From positions 1 to 64,000 of the forward strand of contig CASDRK010000002.1 in assembly GCA_949283125.1 (NCBI GenBank): DNA of 64,000 nucleotides, in the 5' to 3' direction. This document shows, piece after piece, positions 24,694 through 33,258 of this stretch (position 1 is its first letter; each line of letters begins with the position of its first letter). A program made the translations under genes and the position numbers. A model generated the notes under the pieces. That model worked only from the letters and a program-made list of their open reading frames with translations, was not told the origin of the DNA and did not search any database. Source of the DNA: an uncultured Clostridia bacterium (lineage in GTDB: Bacteria; Bacillota; Clostridia; Christensenellales; Borkfalkiaceae).

Positions 24694-25296
24694 TTACTTT
24701 ACTTTACGCAGGAAAAACCAGAATATGATAAGTATCTGGAATGGCGCGGCCACGAGATAGAACAGCCACCACTTTTCGGCGGCGATGACGGGGGCAAACA
24801 CGGCGAAGAACACATGGAATATGGCGACCACCGACCAAAGTATCAGCGTGCATGCCACGGCGTTGGTCAGTTTGCTGCCCCAGATGCCCGAAAATACCGT
24901 GAGCACCACGCTCGACACCAAGGGCGCGACTACGTACGTGAGCCACGCAAACCGTTCGAGCTGGGGATAGAAATACACTATGGCGAACACGCCCGTGGCG
25001 ATAAACCACACCAACCCGACGGACAGAAGGACTATGAGCAGGCGCTTTTTGCGCAGATTGAGTTTGGGCTTTACAACCTTTTCGGGCTGCTCGGTTATAA
25101 TGTCGTCGACCTTGATGTGGTAAATTTCGGCAAGCTGGATGAGCACGCGGAGGTCGGGAATGGCGTCGCCCCTCTCCCATTTGGAGACGGCTTTATCGGA
25201 GTAGTTGAGCATTTCTGCAAGCTTCATCTGGGTGATCCCCGCCTCGCGGCGCAGGCGCACCAGATTTTTTGCAATTACTTCTTTCAAGTCTTCCAT
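24694..25296 (-). CDS. XRE-family regulator with four membrane helices
   Basis: 200 residues. An N-terminal helix-turn-helix (about 8-62; TQMKLAEMLNYSDKAVSKWERG) is followed by a charged linker and four hydrophobic helices. It is thus a membrane-tethered DNA-binding protein; the signal is unknown. The start codon lies six bases after the -10 box of a good promoter and lacks a ribosome site. A palindrome and a third half-site upstream suggest self-regulation. It sits between two degV genes, so control of fatty-acid uptake is a guess. Confidence 0.88.
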   Translation of the reverse strand: MEDLKEVIAKNLVRLRREAGITQMKLAEMLNYSDKAVSKWERGDAIPDLRVLIQLAEIYHIKVDDIITEQPEKVVKPKLNLRKKRLLIVLLSVGLVWFIATGVFAIVYFYPQLERFAWLTYVVAPLVSSVVLTVFSGIWGSKLTNAVACTLILWSVVAIFHVFFAVFAPVIAAEKWWLFYLVAAPFQILIIFWFFLRKVK

Positions 25297-25302
25297 AGCC
25301 GT

Positions 25303-25331
25303 ATTTTAGCATGCCGCCGCCAAAAAATCAA
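25303..25331 (-). promoter_or_regulatory. promoter of the XRE membrane regulator, leaderless geometry
   Basis: On the minus strand, TTGATT (25326-25331), a 17-bp spacer, and TAAAAT (25303-25308), then six bases to ATG 25296. Confidence 0.75.
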
Positions 25332-25343
25332 TAAATTACGGCG

Positions 25344-25383
25344 ACTCTACCGTGAGTAGAGTGTGAAATTTTTGCGGTAGAGT
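25344..25383. promoter_or_regulatory. candidate operator: palindrome plus a third half-site
   Basis: ACTCTAC and GTAGAGT form a perfect 7-5-7 palindrome at 25344-25362, and GTAGAGT recurs at 25377-25383. It lies 12 bp above the -35 box of the XRE gene, between it and the second degV promoter, so binding could affect both. The outer copies (25344-25352 with 25375-25383) can also form a stem followed by Ts on the plus strand. Confidence 0.5.
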
Positions 25384-25422
25384 TATTTTTTGAACAATAG
25401 AGCGGGGCGCAGACGCAAACCG

Positions 25423-25451
25423 TTGAAAAACGCGCCGAAATGTTTTATACT
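25423..25451 (+). promoter_or_regulatory. promoter of the second degV gene
   Basis: TTGAAA at 25423-25428, a 17-bp spacer, and TATACT at 25446-25451. The leader is about 95 nt and ends in AAGGAG. Confidence 0.75.
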
Positions 25452-25550
25452 GTGATTGACGCGCGGCCGGCCGGCGCAAAGGCGCAAGCCGCGTGCGCGC
25501 GCCGGACACAAAAAATCAACGCATGCCCGTGCGGGCTTCAAGGAGATTCA

Positions 25551-26489
25551 ATGAAGACGTTTGACATATACGCCGATTCGGGAGCAAACATACCCGACGA
25601 GATCGCCGAAAGCAACGACATAAACATAATATCGTTCATGTGCAACATCGACGGCGAGGAGAGAGCCTGCTATTCCAAGGGCGTGCCTTCGCGCGAAATG
25701 GCGCTGAAGTTTTACGCCGCGATGCGCGAAGGCTGCGAAACTTCCACCTCGCTGATCAACGCGCAGCGGTTTGCCGACGAGATAGCTCCTTCGCTCGAGG
25801 CGGGCAGGGACGTGGTGATAACCACCATATCTTCGGGGATCTCGGGCACGTACAAACAGGCGTGCGAAGCCGCCGAGCAATCGATGGCGAAGTATCCCGG
25901 CCGCAAGGTCCACGTGTTCGACGCGTTCAACGCTTCCATGGGCGAAGGGCTGTTCGCCCTTGCCGCGGCGCGCATGCGCGAAAGCGGAAAGAGCTTTGAA
26001 GAGACCTGCGGATGGTTGGAGGACAATAAGCTGAACATGCATTCCGTGTTCACGGTCAGCGACCTGAAATACCTCAGGCGCGGCGGGCGCATTTCAGCCA
26101 CCAAGGCGATAGCTGGCACTCTTATGAACATAAAGCCCGTGCTGATAGCGGGGCCCAACGGCACGATAGAGATGAGAGAGACCGTGCGCGGCAGGAGAAA
26201 GGCGCTGACGAGACTTGCGGAGATGTTTGCCGAAGAGGTAACCGACGCCGCAAACCAGACGGTTTCGATATGCCATGCCGACTGCGAGGAGGACGCCGCG
26301 TTTCTGGCAGACCTTATAAGGGAGAGGGGCGCAAAGGACATAATAACCGAAGTGTACGACATATGCACCGGTTCGCACGTCGGCCCGGGCACCGTGGCGC
26401 TGTTCTTTATGGGCGAGGACAGGCGGCAGACGTATGCCGCGCAGAAGACTTCGGCGCTGAAGACGCTCGCCGCCAAGTTTAAAAGATAA
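25551..26489 (+). CDS. second DegV family fatty-acid-binding protein
   Basis: 312 residues. Blocks seen: FDIYADSGANIPDE, TTISSGISGTYKQA and GSHVGPGTVALFFMG at the end. ATG 25551 follows AAGGAGATTCA; the in-frame codons upstream lie in the leader. It is clearly diverged from the DegV at 23671, so the pair may hold different fatty acids, as FakB1 and FakB2 do elsewhere. This specialisation is inferred. Confidence 0.93.
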   Translation: MKTFDIYADSGANIPDEIAESNDINIISFMCNIDGEERACYSKGVPSREMALKFYAAMREGCETSTSLINAQRFADEIAPSLEAGRDVVITTISSGISGTYKQACEAAEQSMAKYPGRKVHVFDAFNASMGEGLFALAAARMRESGKSFEETCGWLEDNKLNMHSVFTVSDLKYLRRGGRISATKAIAGTLMNIKPVLIAGPNGTIEMRETVRGRRKALTRLAEMFAEEVTDAANQTVSICHADCEEDAAFLADLIRERGAKDIITEVYDICTGSHVGPGTVALFFMGEDRRQTYAAQKTSALKTLAAKFKR

Positions 26490-26546
26490 ATAATTTTATC
26501 AGGGTTTATGGAGCGGGGCGCGCGGACGCGCGCCTGTAGGACAAAA

Positions 26547-26578
26547 CGCGCCCGGGCCGCAGATGCGGCCCGGGCGCG
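26547..26578. terminator. terminator between convergent genes
   Basis: A perfect 14-bp stem (26547-26560 with 26565-26578), loop AGAT, then CCGGTTTTTA on the plus strand. Confidence 0.85.
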
Positions 26579-26622
26579 CCGGTTTTTACCGGCAGAATAA
26601 TATTTATCGCGGCCCTTGCCCG

Positions 26623-27102
26623 TCACAAAATGCCGAGGGCGGCGGGATGCTTTTTAGCTATGTAATCGGCAAATGCCGAGCACGCGCCGGCTATGTCGGA
26701 ATAGGCCCTTTCAAAATCGCGGGTGTAATACGGGTCGGCAATGTCGCCGCCGGACGGCAGAAAGCTGCCCAGCCTGAGTATTTTGCCGGCCGCGCCGTCG
26801 CCCGCGATGCGGGCAACATCCCTGAAATTCATGTCGTCCATAACTAAAATATAGTCGGAATTTTTTACGTCGGCAAGCGTAAGCAGGCGGGAGCGGTGCT
26901 CAAAGCCCGTTATGCCGTGCGCGGCAAGGGTGCGCGCCGCCGGCGGGTACACGGGGTTGCCCTCCTCGTAATCGGAAGTGCCAAACGAGCGGACGCTGAC
27001 AAAGGACGCGAACCCCCTCTCCTTTGCAATATTTTTGAAAACCGCCTCGGCCACAGGCGAACGGCAGATGTTGCCCAGACAGACAAATGAGACCGAAAGC
27101 AT
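26623..27102 (-). CDS. low-molecular-weight protein tyrosine phosphatase
   Basis: 159 residues. The phosphate-binding loop C-X5-R is at C8 to R14 (CLGNICRS), and the general-acid segment is DPYYTRDFE. The family removes phosphate from tyrosine or arginine in cytoplasmic proteins. ATG 27102 starts 1 nt after the stop of the LOG-family gene, which suggests translational coupling. The longer in-frame extension upstream only shadows that gene. Confidence 0.93.
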   Translation of the reverse strand: MLSVSFVCLGNICRSPVAEAVFKNIAKERGFASFVSVRSFGTSDYEEGNPVYPPAARTLAAHGITGFEHRSRLLTLADVKNSDYILVMDDMNFRDVARIAGDGAAGKILRLGSFLPSGGDIADPYYTRDFERAYSDIAGACSAFADYIAKKHPAALGIL

Positions 27103-27103
27103 T

Positions 27104-27688
27104 TCAGTCACCCAGCTTGAGTTTCTGCCAAGGGGTATGCTCCGGACGATAGTTGTCGATATACTCCACAACTTTATCCATGTCGTCGAAGTTTTCGTAG
27201 AGGTGGCGGCACTGCTGCGTGATGAACCTGCGCCTGTAGGCCGTCTCCATAAATATCTCCATGCCGTCGTAATAGCCGTCGACGTCATAGATCACGATAC
27301 CCTTGTCGTGGCGGTTGAGCTGTTTTAAGGTGAGCACCTCGAACAGTTCCTCGAACGTGCCTATGCCGCCCGGCACCACGACGAAAATGTCGGCGAGATC
27401 TTCCATTATGGCCTTGCGCTCGCGCATAGTCTCGGTATAGGTTATCTCGTCGCAGGCGTCGTAGAGCTGTTCCACCCCGTCGTCGCGGAAAAACGTGGGA
27501 ACGACGCCGTGGATATGCCCCCCTCCCCTTTTGAATCCGCGCGCGGCCGCGCCCATCAGGCCCGTGCCGCCCGCGCCGAAGATGAGCGAATGGCCCCTTT
27601 TTGCCAGCCTTTCGCCCAGTTCTTCCACCTTGTCGATATAGATACGGTCGATATGCGCGCTGGACGCGCCGAATACGCAGACTTTCAT
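27104..27688 (-). CDS. LOG family protein (TIGR00730)
   Basis: 194 residues of Rossmann type. It has the family motifs GGGTGLMGAAARG and PGGIGTFEELFEVLT. Characterised members cleave nucleoside 5'-monophosphates to base plus ribose 5-phosphate. The physiological substrate here is unknown. The start follows AAGGA at nine bases. It forms a two-gene operon with the phosphatase. Confidence 0.93.
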   Translation of the reverse strand: MKVCVFGASSAHIDRIYIDKVEELGERLAKRGHSLIFGAGGTGLMGAAARGFKRGGGHIHGVVPTFFRDDGVEQLYDACDEITYTETMRERKAIMEDLADIFVVVPGGIGTFEELFEVLTLKQLNRHDKGIVIYDVDGYYDGMEIFMETAYRRRFITQQCRHLYENFDDMDKVVEYIDNYRPEHTPWQKLKLGD

Positions 27689-27730
27689 GCAGCTTGATCC
27701 TTTTATATTATTTTAAAGCGTTACATATAT

Positions 27731-27759
27731 AATATACTCCGGATACCGCAATTTGTCAA
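27731..27759 (-). promoter_or_regulatory. promoter of the LOG-phosphatase operon
   Basis: On the minus strand, TTGACA (27754-27759), a 17-bp spacer, and TATATT (27731-27736). It overlaps the end of the upstream hypothetical gene. Confidence 0.8.
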
Positions 27760-28184
27760 CAGCCGCAGACAATATAACCTATGCCGCGGCGGCCGCAAAG
27801 TTCTTTGACCGCGGCGAAGCGCGCGTTTGAAGCGTTGCAGCAACACAAAAGAAGGTTGTCGCATTTTTTTATGCTCTCCGCCGCCGCGGAAAAATCGGCA
27901 ACCTGCTCCACCCTGTCGAAGGCGTCCCCTCTCCGCCGCGCGCCGACGAACGACGGCCCGGCGAGCAGCACGGATAACGCCTTCACCCTGTATGACAACT
28001 GCCTGCAGCCGTTTATCATCGCCGCGGCTCTGTCGACAAATTGCTGCCGCCCGGCCACATAGACCGTTATGTCGGCATACGAGCGGAACACATATTCAAA
28101 GAATGCGCGCATCGCTTCCGAATATCTGCCGTCCCATCGATTTTCTTCGTCAAAACAGATCACGCCGAAGGTAAGCCCGTCCAC
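27756..28184 (-). CDS. hypothetical cysteine-rich protein
   Basis: 142 residues, family not recognised. The GTG start at 28184 has a strong ribosome site (AAGGTGAT) seven bases upstream, which supports a real gene. Nine cysteines are present, clustered late in the chain (CDNLLLCCCNASN, ELCGRRG, YIVCGC). Alternating hydrophobic strands and a start like FGVICFDEENRWDG suggest a small alpha/beta fold, perhaps of nucleotide-binding (SLOG-like) type. It lies upstream of the LOG gene and is divergent from a small regulator. Confidence 0.6.
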   Translation of the reverse strand: MDGLTFGVICFDEENRWDGRYSEAMRAFFEYVFRSYADITVYVAGRQQFVDRAAAMINGCRQLSYRVKALSVLLAGPSFVGARRRGDAFDRVEQVADFSAAAESIKKCDNLLLCCCNASNARFAAVKELCGRRGIGYIVCGC

Positions 28185-28262
28185 AATATATCACCTTGGG
28201 GATATTTTTTTAAATTATACTCCGACGGTGCTAAAATGTCAATACTGAAAGTCAGGACATAT

Positions 28263-28481
28263 ATGCGAGCTGTGGACGTATTGTTTAAGGAACGACTGCG
28301 CGAACTGATGAAGGAGAACGCGCTCAATCAGGTAAAACTTGCACAAAACGCGGGATTGAAGCAAAACACGATAAGCGCTTGGCTTGCCGGCAAAAAGGAG
28401 CCGTCGCTCACTTCCCTGTGGCGCGTGGCGGATTATTTTGACGTGAGCATCGACTATCTTGTCGGGCGCTCGGACGACTGA
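28263..28481 (+). CDS. small XRE-family helix-turn-helix protein
   Basis: 72 residues, essentially one DNA-binding domain (QVKLAQNAGLKQNTISAWLA), ending DYLVGRSDD. ATG 28263 has AGGA five bases upstream and gives the usual N-terminus (FKERLRELMKEN); the in-frame ATG at 28236 has no such site. It is divergent from the cysteine-rich protein, which may be its target. Confidence 0.87.
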   Translation: MRAVDVLFKERLRELMKENALNQVKLAQNAGLKQNTISAWLAGKKEPSLTSLWRVADYFDVSIDYLVGRSDD

Positions 28482-28488
28482 AAAGCGC

Positions 28489-28526
28489 GGCCCCGCGCGG
28501 ACTCAATGTCCGCGCGGGGCCTTTTT
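28489..28526. terminator. terminator between convergent genes
   Basis: A 13-bp stem (28489-28501 with 28509-28521), loop CTCAATG, then five Ts on the plus strand. Confidence 0.9.
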
Positions 28527-28542
28527 GCGCGCCGTGCGCGCT

Positions 28543-29547
28543 TCAGTGACTGTCGATGAAAAAGCGTATCTCGTCCATCACGGCGTCGTCCTCCTCGGTT
28601 GCGGCTACGAAATCGAACGAGGAGAAATACGCGGCGCGCTGCGCCGGAGTTTTGAGCCGCGCGAACGCGGCGTTAATGTCCTCCACCAGCTTTTGCGCGC
28701 GAGCGGTGTTGTAGACGTTGTGCCCCTTGTCCTTATACACCACGGCAAGGACGTTGGCGCCTTTGGCTCTTGTGGCCGGAGTGTTGTCCGGAAGAACGGT
28801 GCCGTCCCTGCCGCCATAGGCGATGAATGCGGGCGTGCCGCTGCGCAGAATGCGCTTTGTCGCGGACGCGTTGCCGTGAGGGCCGAATCTGAAAAAGTTT
28901 ATCGCATGCCATGCGGGGAGACAGATTGCGGCCATCAGCCTGCCCGTCACGGGCGCGGCGCTGTCCGCCATCATCTTTGCGGGACGATCGAAGGGCGAGA
29001 GCGCCACGACGCTGTCCGCCCCGACGACAGTGGTCAGGCAGAGCGCGGCATACGCGCCCCAGCTGTGTCCGACAAGGCAGACGGGCTTGCCCTTGAGCGC
29101 GGCATCGCCCCTGACGGCGATGTACGCCGCCGTGGCGCACTGAACGTTGGCATAGAACCCGCGGGAATTTTTGCCCTGAGACGAGCCGCAGCCTATGCTG
29201 TCGTAGGCCGCGACAGCATAGCCGAAGGAGGCGAGACGGGCGATCTCGGTCATATAGGCAACGTGACCGGGGCCCATGCCGTGGCAGAAGAGCACGACCT
29301 TTGAGCAGGTTTCTTCGGGCTGTTTGGAATACACCGCCGCAAACAGCGGCACGCCGTCGAACGTGGCGGACAGCCGGCGGACGTTGAGCCCGAAATCCTG
29401 CGCCGAAAAATATTTAAGGTGCACGTTGCGGTTTATGCGCCTGCCGAACACCAGCCTGTCGGCATACAGCGCAAGCGCAAAGACCAAGGCCGCGGCCAGC
29501 GCGACCGTGGCGGCGATGACGATCAAAATTATCTGATAGACAGGCAT
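28543..29547 (-). CDS. membrane-anchored alpha/beta hydrolase
   Basis: 334 residues. One N-terminal helix (about 5-28) anchors an alpha/beta hydrolase with the nucleophile elbow GHSWGAY, an oxyanion segment (FCHGMGPGH) and a late histidine in KGHNVYN. Substrate unknown. ATG 29547 follows GGAGGG at four bases and is preferred over the codon at 29565. It is the third gene after pgi and the DUF3267 protein, separated by a hairpin. Confidence 0.87.
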   Translation of the reverse strand: MPVYQIILIVIAATVALAAALVFALALYADRLVFGRRINRNVHLKYFSAQDFGLNVRRLSATFDGVPLFAAVYSKQPEETCSKVVLFCHGMGPGHVAYMTEIARLASFGYAVAAYDSIGCGSSQGKNSRGFYANVQCATAAYIAVRGDAALKGKPVCLVGHSWGAYAALCLTTVVGADSVVALSPFDRPAKMMADSAAPVTGRLMAAICLPAWHAINFFRFGPHGNASATKRILRSGTPAFIAYGGRDGTVLPDNTPATRAKGANVLAVVYKDKGHNVYNTARAQKLVEDINAAFARLKTPAQRAAYFSSFDFVAATEEDDAVMDEIRFFIDSH

Positions 29548-29600
29548 ATATCCCTCCGCGAACATGATTGCTTACACATGCGCGCCATGTGCGCGCAAAG

Positions 29601-29634
29601 CAGTCGGGCGGGCGCAGCGGCGCCCGCCCGACTG
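29601..29634 (-). terminator. GC-rich hairpin between the DUF3267 and hydrolase genes
   Basis: A perfect 14-bp stem with loop CAGCGG, close after the DUF3267 stop and without a T-run. Confidence 0.55.
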
Positions 29635-29641
29635 AATTCAT

Positions 29642-30256
29642 TTATTGCCCCGCACCATCCGCGGGAAGGTAAAAGAACTGTTCCGGGCCGGTATCGCGCA
29701 TGAGCAGACGGCTGTCGCGCAGTCTGAAGATAAGCAGCGCGGCAGTGTACAGATCGCCGACGCATCCGCCGAAGTGCAGCCCGAGAAGGACGACGGCGGC
29801 AACGCAGTAAAGCGGATTTGCAAAGTAAAGCCACGCGGTGAGACCGGCGAACAGCGCGCCGAACAGCGTGAAAGGCGCAAGCAGCGAGATGAGCGCCGTT
29901 CTGCGGGTGACGTAGATGTCGGGCACCCCGCAGAAGGCGACCGCGAGCGTTATGCCGAAGGTCAGCTTGCTGCCCGTGAGCAGCTTGTACGCCGCCCCGT
30001 GCACGAGCTCGTGCAGGATCAGGTAGGCGACGAGACAGATGACGCCGACGAGCACCATGCACAGCAACGCGGCCGCACCGGCGGCGTAAGCACGTTTCAA
30101 AATATCGGTGAACGCCAGCACCGGCGCGATTATCAGCGCGGCCATTGCCACAGAAGCCGCCGTGAACGCCGCGGCCTGCCAGCCCGACCCCGCGTTTATG
30201 TGATAGGCTTCGGCATAGCCGGCGGGCAGCTCGGCCCTGAAGTTATCGGCCCGCAT
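29642..30256 (-). CDS. DUF3267 family membrane zincin-like protein
   Basis: 204 residues with about four helices and the zinc-protease motif HELVHG in the second hydrophobic stretch (near 82). DUF3267 proteins are predicted intramembrane or membrane-bound metallopeptidases. The target is unknown. It begins 4 nt after the pgi stop, so it is probably co-transcribed. Confidence 0.8.
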   Translation of the reverse strand: MRADNFRAELPAGYAEAYHINAGSGWQAAAFTAASVAMAALIIAPVLAFTDILKRAYAAGAAALLCMVLVGVICLVAYLILHELVHGAAYKLLTGSKLTFGITLAVAFCGVPDIYVTRRTALISLLAPFTLFGALFAGLTAWLYFANPLYCVAAVVLLGLHFGGCVGDLYTAALLIFRLRDSRLLMRDTGPEQFFYLPADGAGQ

Positions 30257-30260
30257 ACCG

Positions 30261-31697
30261 TCAGACTATGTATTTGTCCTCGGAGGCGGGAGCGGAGTCT
30301 ATCTCCCTCTTCTTATCCTCGTATCCGTTTTTGCCGAGAAGGGCGAACGTCGCCTTTTTGCCGTTTTCCACGCCCGGCTGATTGAAGGTGTTGATGTTGA
30401 GCATGGCGCCCGTGTAAGCCGTCTGCAGCTCCAGAAGGTACATGAGCTGACCCAAAGTGAAAGCGTTTACCGCTGGCATATGTATTGTGTAATTCATTCT
30501 GCCGGCCATGGCGAGAGCATAGGCCGTGGCCTTGTTTTCGGCCTGAATGAGTTCCTGCATGGTGTGCCCGCCGAGGAAGCCGACGTCGGGAATGTCCTCG
30601 CAGCCGTGGGGAATGGGCATGGGAGTTGCGTACTCGTCCACGGAGATGAAAGTTATCACCTTGTCGAAAGGCCCTTCGATGTACAGCTGGACCTGCGAAT
30701 GCTGGTCGGTGACGCCCAGCGATTTGACGGGCGTGGTGCCGGCGTTGACGACGTTGCCGTCGTAATCGACGGCCTTGCCGAGCGATTCCGCCCACAGCTG
30801 GCAGTACCAGTCCGCCATCAGCTTTAAGTTATCCGAATAGGGCATGAGCACGTTGATGTTTTTGCCTTCCTGCATGGTTATGTACTGCAGAGCGGCGCAG
30901 GCGAGCGCGGGGTTCTTAGATACGGAGGGTCTGGAGCACAGCCCGTCCATGTACGCCGCGCCGGCAAGCATGCCCTTTATGTCGATGCCGAGCACCGCCG
31001 CGGGAAGAAGCCCCACGGGGCACAGTTCGGAAAATCTTCCGCCGACGCCGTCGGGAAGGACATACTTCTTTATTCTTCCGCCGAAGGTCTGATCTATCTT
31101 TAAAAGATTGCCGCGCGCCGCGTCGGTGGTGAATATCATGTTTTCGGCCACGTCGACGCCCTTGTTTTTGAGAATGTCGGAGATGATGAGATACTGCGTC
31201 ATGGTCTCGCTCGTCGCGCCCGACTTTGATATCACGTTGAAGCAGGTCTTTTCGGGCTCGATGACGTCCAGAAGGGCGGCCATGCGGACGGGGTCGACGT
31301 TGTCTTCGACATAGAATTTGGGGCCCTTTCTCTTTGAAGGGGGAAGCTCGTTGTAGTGCAGGTGGCACAGTGCGTTGAAGGCCATGATGGGGCCGAGCGC
31401 CGAGCCGCCTATGCCGAGCACGACGAAGTATTTGAACTTTTTGCGTATCTGCTTTGCGGTGGCGAGAATATCCGCGACGATGGCGTCCTGATTGTAGGGC
31501 AACTCCGTCCAGCCCATGTACAGATCGTCCCTGCCGCGGTTGGCCTTGACATAGTTGAAGGCCTCCTCCGCCCTGCCCTTTATCGCCTTGAGCTGACTGT
31601 CCTTTAAGCCCTTGTCGCCCAGCGTGGTGGACATCATATAGTTGTAATCTACCGTTACGCGCATGGAATTGCGCCATTCCCTGGTCTTGTAAGCCAT
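30261..31697 (-). CDS. pgi: glucose-6-phosphate isomerase
   Basis: 478 residues. Interconverts glucose 6-phosphate and fructose 6-phosphate in the cytoplasm. The motifs LGIGGSALGP, ISKSGATSET and DQHSQVQLYIEGP are conserved. The ATG has GGAGG six bases upstream. It is separate from the glycolytic genes at 42.7-47.7 kb and is followed by the DUF3267 and hydrolase genes. Confidence 0.97.
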   Translation of the reverse strand: MAYKTREWRNSMRVTVDYNYMMSTTLGDKGLKDSQLKAIKGRAEEAFNYVKANRGRDDLYMGWTELPYNQDAIVADILATAKQIRKKFKYFVVLGIGGSALGPIMAFNALCHLHYNELPPSKRKGPKFYVEDNVDPVRMAALLDVIEPEKTCFNVISKSGATSETMTQYLIISDILKNKGVDVAENMIFTTDAARGNLLKIDQTFGGRIKKYVLPDGVGGRFSELCPVGLLPAAVLGIDIKGMLAGAAYMDGLCSRPSVSKNPALACAALQYITMQEGKNINVLMPYSDNLKLMADWYCQLWAESLGKAVDYDGNVVNAGTTPVKSLGVTDQHSQVQLYIEGPFDKVITFISVDEYATPMPIPHGCEDIPDVGFLGGHTMQELIQAENKATAYALAMAGRMNYTIHMPAVNAFTLGQLMYLLELQTAYTGAMLNINTFNQPGVENGKKATFALLGKNGYEDKKREIDSAPASEDKYIV

Positions 31698-31897
31698 CGC
31701 TATCCTCCAATTTTTGCGGCGCGCCGCATTTTTACTTTTACATTATATAACAAATCGGCCACGCCGTCAATATGCAAATTGAATTTTGCCCCACAAAAAA
31801 ACAGAGCGGGAAGGCCGCCGCCGGTCACAAAACAAAAAAAGCAATCAAATCGGGTCATTTCATTTGCACACAACGCGGCGAAACCACATCAAATCAA

Positions 31898-31926
31898 TTG
31901 CAAAAGTCACGTCAACGATATACAAT
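31898..31926 (+). promoter_or_regulatory. promoter of the RecD-like helicase gene, leaderless geometry
   Basis: TTGCAA at 31898-31903, a 17-bp spacer, and TACAAT at 31921-31926, then six bases to ATG 31933. No Shine-Dalgarno site fits between. Confidence 0.7.
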
Positions 31927-31932
31927 AAATGT

Positions 31933-33147
31933 ATGTTCAGATCATTGACCGAGGGGCAGGCGCGAGCCGAAAACATGATAGCGCACTGGTTTTACCACTC
32001 CGACCGCCAGACGTTTGTGCTGACGGGCTTTGCCGGCACGGGCAAGACCGCGCTTTTGCGGCACGCCGTATGCGAGCGGCTGGAGCTTGTGCCCGACGAG
32101 AGCGCGGCGTTCGTAACGCCCACGGGCAAGGCGGCTACCGTGCTTATCAAAAACGGCATACCAGCCTGCACGGTGCACAGACTGATATATCAGTCGATAG
32201 TCGAGCAGCAGGAAATCGAACTCAACGGCAAGACCGTAAAGATAGACAAGCTGACCTTCCGCAGGCGCGAGAGCATAGACAAGAGCATAAAGCTGATAGT
32301 GCTGGACGAGGCGAGCATGGTTTCGGACGAAGTGCTGCTGGACATACTCAACTTCGGCGTGAAGGTGCTGCTGTGCGGCGACGACAGCCAGCTTCCGCCC
32401 GTGGAGGGACTGAACACATACCTTAAAGAGCCGGACGCGCGGCTGACGGAGATAGTCAGGCAGGCGCGCGACAATCCGATAATATACCTCTCCTCCCTCG
32501 CGCGCGAAGGGCGGCACATATCCTTCGGCAATTACGGCAACAAGGCATTTGTGCTCAGCCGAAGGGAGTTTGCGGGCGAGCGGAGAAAAAGGCTTATGCA
32601 AAGGGCCGAACAGATAATATGCGGACTGAACAGGACGCGGACGAAGATAAACGACGAGATGCGCGCCCTTTACGGGTATTCCGGACTGCCGAAGGACGGC
32701 GAAAAGCTGATATGCACGCTGAACAACTGGGAACAGTACATAGACGGGCAAATGAGGTTCAACCTCGTAAACGGCATAATAGGGCGCGCGATAGAGCCGT
32801 TTTACGACGAGGGCGCATGCATGGGCTTTACGCAGTTTCAGGCCGACTTTCTGGACGAGAAGTGTCCGGAGGCCCTTCCCTTCGACGCGGGAATATTCAT
32901 GACGGGCGAATACCGCTACCGGCACGGCGATTATTTTGAAAAATTTGACGAAGACGGTAACCCGAAGGGAGCGTTCACACTGAACAGATTCGAATACGGC
33001 TACTGCATATCCTGCCACAAGGCGCAGGGTTCAGAATTTGAGAGCGCGATAGTTTTCGATGAGAGCTATGCCTTCAGGGAGGATGCCGGCCGCTGGCTGT
33101 ACACGGCCATAACCCGCGCCCGCGACAGACTGATAATTGTGCGCTGA
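31933..33147 (+). CDS. RecD-like ATP-dependent DNA helicase
   Basis: 404 residues of superfamily 1. Walker A GFAGTGKT lies near residue 35, Walker B VLDEASMV and GDDSQLPPV follow, and the C-terminal UvrD-like motif is YCISCHKAQGSEF. It resembles a stand-alone short RecD2-type or phage Dda-type helicase, without the RecD2 N-terminal extension. Work on stalled forks or recombination is the usual role. The start ATG 31933 lies just after the promoter. Confidence 0.9.
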   Translation: MFRSLTEGQARAENMIAHWFYHSDRQTFVLTGFAGTGKTALLRHAVCERLELVPDESAAFVTPTGKAATVLIKNGIPACTVHRLIYQSIVEQQEIELNGKTVKIDKLTFRRRESIDKSIKLIVLDEASMVSDEVLLDILNFGVKVLLCGDDSQLPPVEGLNTYLKEPDARLTEIVRQARDNPIIYLSSLAREGRHISFGNYGNKAFVLSRREFAGERRKRLMQRAEQIICGLNRTRTKINDEMRALYGYSGLPKDGEKLICTLNNWEQYIDGQMRFNLVNGIIGRAIEPFYDEGACMGFTQFQADFLDEKCPEALPFDAGIFMTGEYRYRHGDYFEKFDEDGNPKGAFTLNRFEYGYCISCHKAQGSEFESAIVFDESYAFREDAGRWLYTAITRARDRLIIVR

Positions 33148-33186
33148 AGCGCATTGAACGGCACATATCCCCGCACCTATTGCAAA

Positions 33187-33234
33187 ATATCCGGGCGACG
33201 CCCGCCGCTTATGCGGCGGGCGTCGCCCGGATAT
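33187..33234. terminator. 22-bp perfect hairpin between convergent genes
   Basis: Positions 33187-33208 pair with 33213-33234 around loop TTAT. No long T-run, but the stem is very stable and suits a two-way terminator. Confidence 0.7.
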
Positions 33235-33258
33235 CGTCTGAACGCCGGACGGAGCGCG

